Assembly: GCA_018333775.1 (NCBI GenBank)
Contig: JAGXSO010000031.1
Coordinates: forward strand, 1 to 9,150
Source of the DNA: Truepera sp.
Lineage (GTDB): Bacteria; Deinococcota; Deinococci; Deinococcales; Trueperaceae
Reading direction: 5' to 3'
DNA length: 9,150 nucleotides
Position 1 is the stretch's first letter, and each line of letters starts with the position of its first letter. The position numbers and the translations under genes were made by a program. The notes beneath the pieces are model-generated. The model had not been told where the DNA came from. It did no database searches and was given only the letters and a program-made list of their open reading frames with translations. This document shows positions 4,897 to 9,150 of the stretch, in pieces.

Positions 4897-4951
4897 CAAG
4901 GGTTTCACCCCTACTCGAATACTTGAATACTGATTATCATGGGAGTAACTT

Positions 4952-5941
4952 ATGACGCCAGCCGCTAAGCTTCGCTGGGGCATCCTCGGTACGGGCACCA
5001 TCGCCCGCCAGTTCGCTGCAGGGTTACGGCACGTGGAGGGCGCCGAACTCGTCGCTGTCGGTTCGCGCTCGAGCCAGACCGCCGAGGCCTTCGCCGCTAG
5101 CTTTGGGGTTCCGCACCGGCATGCCAGCTATGACGACCTTGCCGCTGACCCTGACCTAGATGTCGTCTATATCGCCACGCCTCATCCCTTTCACCGCGAG
5201 AACAGCCTCCAGTGCCTGCAAGCGGGCAAGGCGGTACTGTGCGAAAAGCCCTTTGCCGTCAACGCCCAGGAAGCTGCGGAGGTCATTAACTTGGCCAGGG
5301 AGCGCGGACTTTTCCTGATGGAGGCGATGTGGACCCGATACTTGCCGCTCTTTGTCAAGCTGCGTGAGCTTATAGCTCAGGGGGTACTCGGCGAGCTACG
5401 CCTGCTGCAAGTGGATTTCGGCTTTCGCGCCGGCTTTAACCCCCAGGGGCGCCTCTTTGACCCTCAGCTAGCCGGCGGCGCGCTGCTAGATGTCGGGGTC
5501 TACAATCTGTCGCTGGCCTCGCTGCTGTGGGGCCGACCGGAGCGTATTCACAGCGCTGCCTATCTCGGTGAAACCGGGGTAGATGAGCAGTCGGCGGTGC
5601 TCCTTAGCTATGCCCAGGGCCGGTTGGCTACGCTCTCCAGCGCTATCAGGCTCAATACACCGCAAGAGGCGCTTCTAATCGGGACGGACGGCTGGCTTAA
5701 GATCCACACTCCCTGGTGGAAGGCCACTGCCATGACCCTCGCCGTGGCCGGTCAAGCGCCCCAGCGAATCGAGGTGCCGTTTGCCGGTAACGGCTATAAC
5801 TACCAAGCTGACGAGGTGGGTCGTTGCCTGAGAGCCGGGAGGCTCGAGAGCGCGGTGATGCCGCTTGACGAGACGCTGGCTATCATGGCGACACTTGATG
5901 AGATTCGACACCAGTGGGGGCTAAGGTACCCGGTAGAGTAG
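4952..5941 (+). CDS. Gfo/Idh/MocA family NAD(P)-dependent oxidoreductase, dihydrodiol dehydrogenase-like
   Basis: A 329-residue cytosolic dehydrogenase. The N-terminal Rossmann domain has the dinucleotide motif GILGTGTIA (10-18) and SRSS after strand 2. The family signature CEKPF (97-101) holds catalytic Lys99. The C-terminal alpha/beta domain carries GGALLDVGVY (175-184) with Asp180 and Tyr184, in the same spacing as the Lys-Asp-Tyr set of mammalian dimeric dihydrodiol dehydrogenase, and MEAMWTRY (123-130) is also typical of that branch. Bacterial members act on sugars or related polyols; the substrate here is unknown. ATG 4952 is preceded by GGGAG eight bases upstream. The aldo/keto reductase starts five bases after the stop, so the two form an operon and may act on the same carbohydrate, such as interconverting keto- and hydroxy-sugars. 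The expression context differs from the metal genes around it. Confidence 0.88.
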   Translation: MTPAAKLRWGILGTGTIARQFAAGLRHVEGAELVAVGSRSSQTAEAFAASFGVPHRHASYDDLAADPDLDVVYIATPHPFHRENSLQCLQAGKAVLCEKPFAVNAQEAAEVINLARERGLFLMEAMWTRYLPLFVKLRELIAQGVLGELRLLQVDFGFRAGFNPQGRLFDPQLAGGALLDVGVYNLSLASLLWGRPERIHSAAYLGETGVDEQSAVLLSYAQGRLATLSSAIRLNTPQEALLIGTDGWLKIHTPWWKATAMTLAVAGQAPQRIEVPFAGNGYNYQADEVGRCLRAGRLESAVMPLDETLAIMATLDEIRHQWGLRYPVE

Positions 5942-5946
5942 GGTTT

Positions 5947-6936
5947 ATGAGATACGGCCACGTTCCAGGCATCGACAAGCCCCTTTCCCGTCTAGTGCAG
6001 GGCACCGTGATGATCAATTCGAAGGAGTCTGAGCGGAGCTTTGCCCTGCTTGACGAGATCTTTGCGCTAGGCTGCAATACCTTTGACACCGCCCACGTCT
6101 ACGGCCAGGGGGATAACGAGCGCACCGTGGGGCGCTGGCTCAGTGAGCGCGGTATCCGCGACCAGGTCGTGATTATCGCTAAGGGGGCGCACCCCAACCA
6201 GGACCGGGCCAGGGTGACGCCTTTTGACATCAGCGCCGACATCCACGATTCGTTAGCCCGCTTTAAGAGCGATTATATCGATCTTTACCTGCTCCACCGC
6301 GACGACCCCACCGTACCGGTCGGCCCTATCGTCGAGGTTTTGAACGAACATTTGGCCGCCGGTCGCATCCACGCCTTCGGTGGCTCCAACTGGACGCATG
6401 AGCGCCTGCAAGAGGCCAACGCCTACGCCAAGGCGCACGGCCTGGTGCCGTTTGCCGCCAGCAGCCCGAACTTTAGCCTGGCGGTGCAGGTCAAGCCGCC
6501 CTGGACTGGCTGCGTCAGCATCAGCGGGCTGGCGGGCGAAGCGGCCAGAGCCTGGTATCAACGGGAGAGGATGCCCCTCTTTGCTTGGTCGAGCTTGGCC
6601 GGCGGCTTTTTCTCAGGCCGTTTCCGGCGGGATAACTTAGCCACCTTCGATTCCTATCTCGATAAGCTCTGCGTCGAATCGTATTGCGTCGAGGAGAACT
6701 TCCGGCGCTTAGAGCGGGCCGAGAAGCTGGCCCAGGACAAGGGCCTGACCCTGCCGCAGGTCGCTATGGCCTATGTGATGAACCAGCCCCTTAATATCTT
6801 TGCGCTGGTAGGCTGCCAGAGCGGCGCCGAGTTTAAGGCCAACTTGGCGGCCTGCGAGGTAACGCTCTCGCCCCAAGAGATCGCCTGGTTAGAAACTGCT
6901 CCCCCGTTAGTACGCGATGCGGAACCTAAGAACTAG
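5947..6936 (+). CDS. Aldo/keto reductase
   Basis: A 329-residue NADPH-type (beta/alpha)8-barrel oxidoreductase. The catalytic tetrad is complete: Asp47 and Tyr52 (NTFDTAHVYG), Lys79 (IIAKG) and His117 (YLLHRDDP). GGSN (at FGGSNW) and the C-terminal LVGCQSGAEF match the cofactor-binding loops of the family. ATG 5947 lies 5 bp after the upstream stop and gives a normal N-terminus (MRYGHVPGID); GTG 5914 would add 11 residues inside the upstream gene and is less likely. It is translationally linked with the Gfo/Idh/MocA gene, a common pairing in carbohydrate catabolism. The substrate cannot be inferred. After the stop, ACGGCG (6944-6949) and CGCCGT (6958-6963) form a short stem that could weakly terminate the operon. 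Confidence 0.88.
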   Translation: MRYGHVPGIDKPLSRLVQGTVMINSKESERSFALLDEIFALGCNTFDTAHVYGQGDNERTVGRWLSERGIRDQVVIIAKGAHPNQDRARVTPFDISADIHDSLARFKSDYIDLYLLHRDDPTVPVGPIVEVLNEHLAAGRIHAFGGSNWTHERLQEANAYAKAHGLVPFAASSPNFSLAVQVKPPWTGCVSISGLAGEAARAWYQRERMPLFAWSSLAGGFFSGRFRRDNLATFDSYLDKLCVESYCVEENFRRLERAEKLAQDKGLTLPQVAMAYVMNQPLNIFALVGCQSGAEFKANLAACEVTLSPQEIAWLETAPPLVRDAEPKN

Positions 6937-6943
6937 GGTGGAG

Positions 6944-6963
6944 ACGGCGCCCTAATTCGCCGT
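6944..6963 (+). terminator. Weak stem-loop after the oxidoreductase operon
   Basis: ACGGCG and CGCCGT are perfect 6-bp complements around an 8-nt loop, 8 bp after the aldo/keto reductase stop. There is no downstream T-run, so termination is uncertain. Confidence 0.25.
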
Positions 6964-7072
6964 GACCGAGCCACTAATCTTCAGCGGCCTGGTCAGGTTA
7001 GGACATGCGTCCCCTACACAAGCCGGTAGCCTTACCATAAGGGCAAAAGCAGCGCACCGCCCGATTACCTGT

Positions 7073-7093
7073 TATAGCTCGGTACGAGATATA
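7073..7093. promoter_or_regulatory. Palindromic operator candidate upstream of the P1B-4 ATPase (site A)
   Basis: A 21-bp interrupted palindrome with arms TATAGCTCG (7073-7081) and CGAGATATA (7085-7093) around GTA; eight of nine arm positions pair. It ends where the predicted -35 box begins (7094), a position suited to an activator or a repressor. The cognate regulator is not encoded in this window. Confidence 0.5.
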
Positions 7094-7129
7094 TTGTAAT
7101 CGGAACTATTCCGAGTTATAGTAACATCT
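7094..7129 (+). promoter_or_regulatory. Predicted promoter of the P1B-4 ATPase, probably leaderless, with palindrome in the spacer (site B)
   Basis: A -35 box TTGTAA (7094-7099) and a -10 box TATAGT (7117-7122) are 17 bp apart. The -10 box is only 7 nt from ATG 7130, so transcription would start at or next to the start codon, and no Shine-Dalgarno sequence is present. Leaderless mRNAs with a TANNNT box at this distance are common in Deinococcus and Thermus relatives. TCGGAACTATTCCGA (7100-7114), a perfect 6-bp palindrome, lies inside the spacer, where a regulator could block or remodel the promoter. Confidence 0.55.
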
Positions 7130-9106
7130 ATGACCTCCAACTTCCCCTCCGCTACCCAGCACCAGCAGGAGACTCGCGCCTTAAGGCGCGCAACCCTGCT
7201 CACCGGCCTTACCGGCATCGGCTTGCTAGCCGGCGTCCTCACTAGCATTATCGTCCCTGAGTCGTGGTGGGTGTGGGCCTGCTACCTAGTGGCCTATCTG
7301 GCTGGGGGCGTCCCGGCTGGGCGCGAGGCGCTGCGCGAACTGGCCAAAGGACGGCTCGATATCGACCTGCTGATGGTGCTAGCCGCTTTGGCGGCGGCGG
7401 CGGTAGGCGAACCGCGCGACGGCGCTATCCTGCTATTCCTCTTCAGCTTAGCGGGCACGCTCGAGGACTACGCCCTGGGGCGGACTAAACGCGCCGTTGA
7501 GAGCCTGCTGCAGCTCAGGCCCGACCGTGCTACCCGGCGCATCCCGGGCTCGAGCGAAACCGAAGTCGTGGCTGTCGAGGCGCTCGTCCCCGGAGATCTG
7601 GTAGTCATCAAGCCGGGCGAGCGCATCGCCGTTGACGGTGTGATTCTGCACGGCAGCAGCGCGGTCGATCAGGCCACCATCACCGGCGAATCTATCCCGG
7701 TCGACAAAGCGGCGGGCGACTTAGTCTTTGCTGCTACGGTGAACGGCTATGGGGTGCTAGAGGTCAAGGTCAGCAAGCTCGCCGGTGAATCGACCCTGGC
7801 CCGCATGATCGCGCTAGTTACCGAGGCGCAGTCGCAGCGCGCCCCTAGCCAGCGTTTCAGCGACTGGTTCGGCCAGCGCTATACGGTGTTGGTGCTGCTA
7901 GGGAGTGGGGCGGCCTTGGCGGTGTTCTTCCTGCTTGGCATGAGCATTGATAACGCGCTATACCGGGCTGCTACGCTGCTGGTGGCAGCCAGCCCGTGCG
8001 CGGTAGTCATCAGTGTGCCCGCCGCCATCCTGTCGGCCTTAGCCGCTGCCGCTAGGGGCGGAGTGCTCTTTAAGGGTGGGGCAGCGCTCGAAGACTTTGG
8101 CACCAGCACCGTGCTGGCCCTCGATAAGACAGGGACGCTGACGCGCGGCAAGCCGGCGGTTAGCGATATCGTGCCGTTTGACGGCGATGCCCGTGACTTG
8201 TTGCGCCTTGCCGCAGCCATCGAGGCGCACTCGGAGCATCCGATTGCGCAGAGTATCGTGGCCTATGCCCGCGAGCAGAGGCTTACGCCCCCATCGGCCA
8301 GCCAGGTAGTAGCGGTCCCCGGCCAGGGGGTGCAGGCCATGATCGACGGCCTCCCCCACTGGGCCGGCAACCGCAAGCTGCTTAACTCTCAGGGGCTACA
8401 GCTTAGCGCGCTACAGGAGCAGCAGCTCGCCGCTGTCGAGGCTCAAGGGAAGAGCCCAGTTATCATCGGGGCAAATGGGCGCCTGCTCGGCTTAATCGCG
8501 GTAGCCGACACCCTCCGTCCCGGCGCCGCCAGCGCGCTGGCGGAGTTGCGCCAGTCCGGCTTTGAGCGCATCGTAATGATCACCGGCGACCACCCTGAGG
8601 CGGCTCAGCATATCGGCAGACAGCTCGGCCTAGCAGCAGAGGATATCTTTGCCGACCTGCTCCCGGAAGAGAAGTTGGCGGTGGTCAAGGGGCTCGAGCG
8701 GGAGGCCAAGGTCGCCTATGTCGGCGACGGCGTCAACGACGCTGCGGCGCTCGCCCACGCCCATGTCGGGGTGGCGATGGGGACCGCCGGGAGCGACGTG
8801 GCCATCGAAGCGGCTGATGTCGCGCTGCTCTCTGACGACCTCTCGCGGCTGGTAGCGGCACGGCGGCTGGCTCAGCGGGCCAACCGGATCGTCCGGCAGA
8901 ACCTCACCTTTGCCGTGTCGGTGATGGTTGTCCTGGTGCTGTTCACGCTATTTGGCAACCTCCCCCTGCCGCTGGCCGTGGTGGGTCACGAGGGGGGGAC
9001 GCTGGTGGTGGTGTTTAACGGCCTGCGGCTCTTGATGACTAGGCGCACTAAGCCGCGGTACAGCACTCCTAACCGCCGACCGGTCCCGGTCACGGGCAAC
9101 GATTAG
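7130..9106 (+). CDS. P1B-4-type heavy-metal-exporting ATPase (Co2+/Fe2+/Zn2+ class)
   Basis: A 658-residue inner-membrane metal pump of full length for its class. Order of motifs: N-terminal membrane helices (about 22-43 and 48-64) with no HMA domain or His-rich stretch; actuator TGES (185-188); SPC in the sixth helix (Ser288-Pro289-Cys290); phosphorylation site DKTGT (Asp332); HP motif at His370-Pro371; GDGVND (532-537); and HEGGT in the last helix (620-624). SPC plus HEGGT defines the P1B-4 group, whose members (CoaT, CtpD, PfeT/ZosA, CzcP) export Co2+, Fe2+ or Zn2+. The CPC of copper and zinc P1B-1/P1B-2 pumps is absent, so this does not duplicate CopA. The start is supported by the leaderless promoter geometry. 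The exact metal cannot be decided, as the regulator is not nearby. It is separated from the oxidoreductase operon by 193 bp with its own promoter. Confidence 0.93.
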   Translation: MTSNFPSATQHQQETRALRRATLLTGLTGIGLLAGVLTSIIVPESWWVWACYLVAYLAGGVPAGREALRELAKGRLDIDLLMVLAALAAAAVGEPRDGAILLFLFSLAGTLEDYALGRTKRAVESLLQLRPDRATRRIPGSSETEVVAVEALVPGDLVVIKPGERIAVDGVILHGSSAVDQATITGESIPVDKAAGDLVFAATVNGYGVLEVKVSKLAGESTLARMIALVTEAQSQRAPSQRFSDWFGQRYTVLVLLGSGAALAVFFLLGMSIDNALYRAATLLVAASPCAVVISVPAAILSALAAAARGGVLFKGGAALEDFGTSTVLALDKTGTLTRGKPAVSDIVPFDGDARDLLRLAAAIEAHSEHPIAQSIVAYAREQRLTPPSASQVVAVPGQGVQAMIDGLPHWAGNRKLLNSQGLQLSALQEQQLAAVEAQGKSPVIIGANGRLLGLIAVADTLRPGAASALAELRQSGFERIVMITGDHPEAAQHIGRQLGLAAEDIFADLLPEEKLAVVKGLEREAKVAYVGDGVNDAAALAHAHVGVAMGTAGSDVAIEAADVALLSDDLSRLVAARRLAQRANRIVRQNLTFAVSVMVVLVLFTLFGNLPLPLAVVGHEGGTLVVVFNGLRLLMTRRTKPRYSTPNRRPVPVTGND

Positions 9107-9150
9107 CCCGCTTCCACCGCAAGCGAAAACTGCCGGACGACCTGGCCTTG
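9103..9150 (-). CDS. Possible 3' end of a convergent gene
   Basis: On the minus strand an open frame enters from the window edge and ends at TAA (9105-9103), giving QGQVVRQFSLAVEAG as its last 15 residues. The codons have mostly G or C in the third position, as in the surrounding genes, and the stop overlaps the ATPase stop by a few bases, a common arrangement for convergent genes. The fragment is too short to assign a family and could be chance. Confidence 0.3.
   Translation of the reverse strand, partial: QGQVVRQFSLAVEAG

Overview
This looks like a GC-rich bacterial chromosome segment given over largely to transition-metal handling. I infer a member of Deinococcota (Thermus/Deinococcus/Truepera side), at modest confidence. 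Three things point there: a CsoR repressor with the Cys-His-His copper site known from Thermus thermophilus rather than the commoner Cys-His-Cys, the minus-strand order copZ-csoR-(block)-copA that matches the Thermus operon, and a probable leaderless start with a TANNNT -10 box 7 nt before the ATG. No ribosomal or other phylogenetic marker is present, so this remains inference.

Layout. Positions 1-778 (minus) hold the 5' part of a Cu(I)-exporting P-type ATPase, CopA, with two CxxC heavy-metal domains. A divergent intergenic region (779-971) carries a palindromic CsoR-like operator and a good sigma70-type promoter. Next, on the plus strand, comes a secreted NirK-like copper protein (972-2360) with an extra C-terminal plastocyanin-type cupredoxin domain. 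A 471-bp gene-poor stretch (2361-2831) follows, holding a strong hairpin, a ~136-bp inverted-repeat interspersed element and a palindrome over a possible -10 box. Then come a class I SAM methyltransferase (2832-3488) and an overlapping DUF4160/DUF2442 pair of toxin-antitoxin type (3541-4066). On the minus strand lie csoR and copZ (4191-4687), overlapping or a few bases apart, read from a promoter with a second copy of the operator seen in front of copA.

The right half runs on the plus strand: a divergent intergenic region with short direct and inverted repeats and a possible 24-codon leader ORF (4816-4890), a Gfo/Idh/MocA oxidoreductase and an aldo/keto reductase five bases apart (4952-6936), then a P1B-4-type metal-exporting ATPase (7130-9106) with two palindromes in its promoter. 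The last bases may hold the 3' end of a convergent gene.

How it fits together. CsoR would sense cytosolic Cu(I) and derepress copZ-csoR and the distant copA through matching 17-bp sites. CopZ would chaperone copper to CopA, and CopA would export it to the compartment where the NirK-like protein, needing at least three coppers, is assembled. The P1B-4 pump (Co2+, Fe2+ or Zn2+) appears to be separately controlled. The block 972-4066 lies in the opposite orientation between csoR and copA, as if inserted into an ancestral copZ-csoR-copA operon. The most unusual single gene is the NirK-like protein: it keeps the type 2 copper ligands and the catalytic histidine, but by motif alignment has Ser where the catalytic Asp is expected and Gln where the type 1 axial Met is expected.
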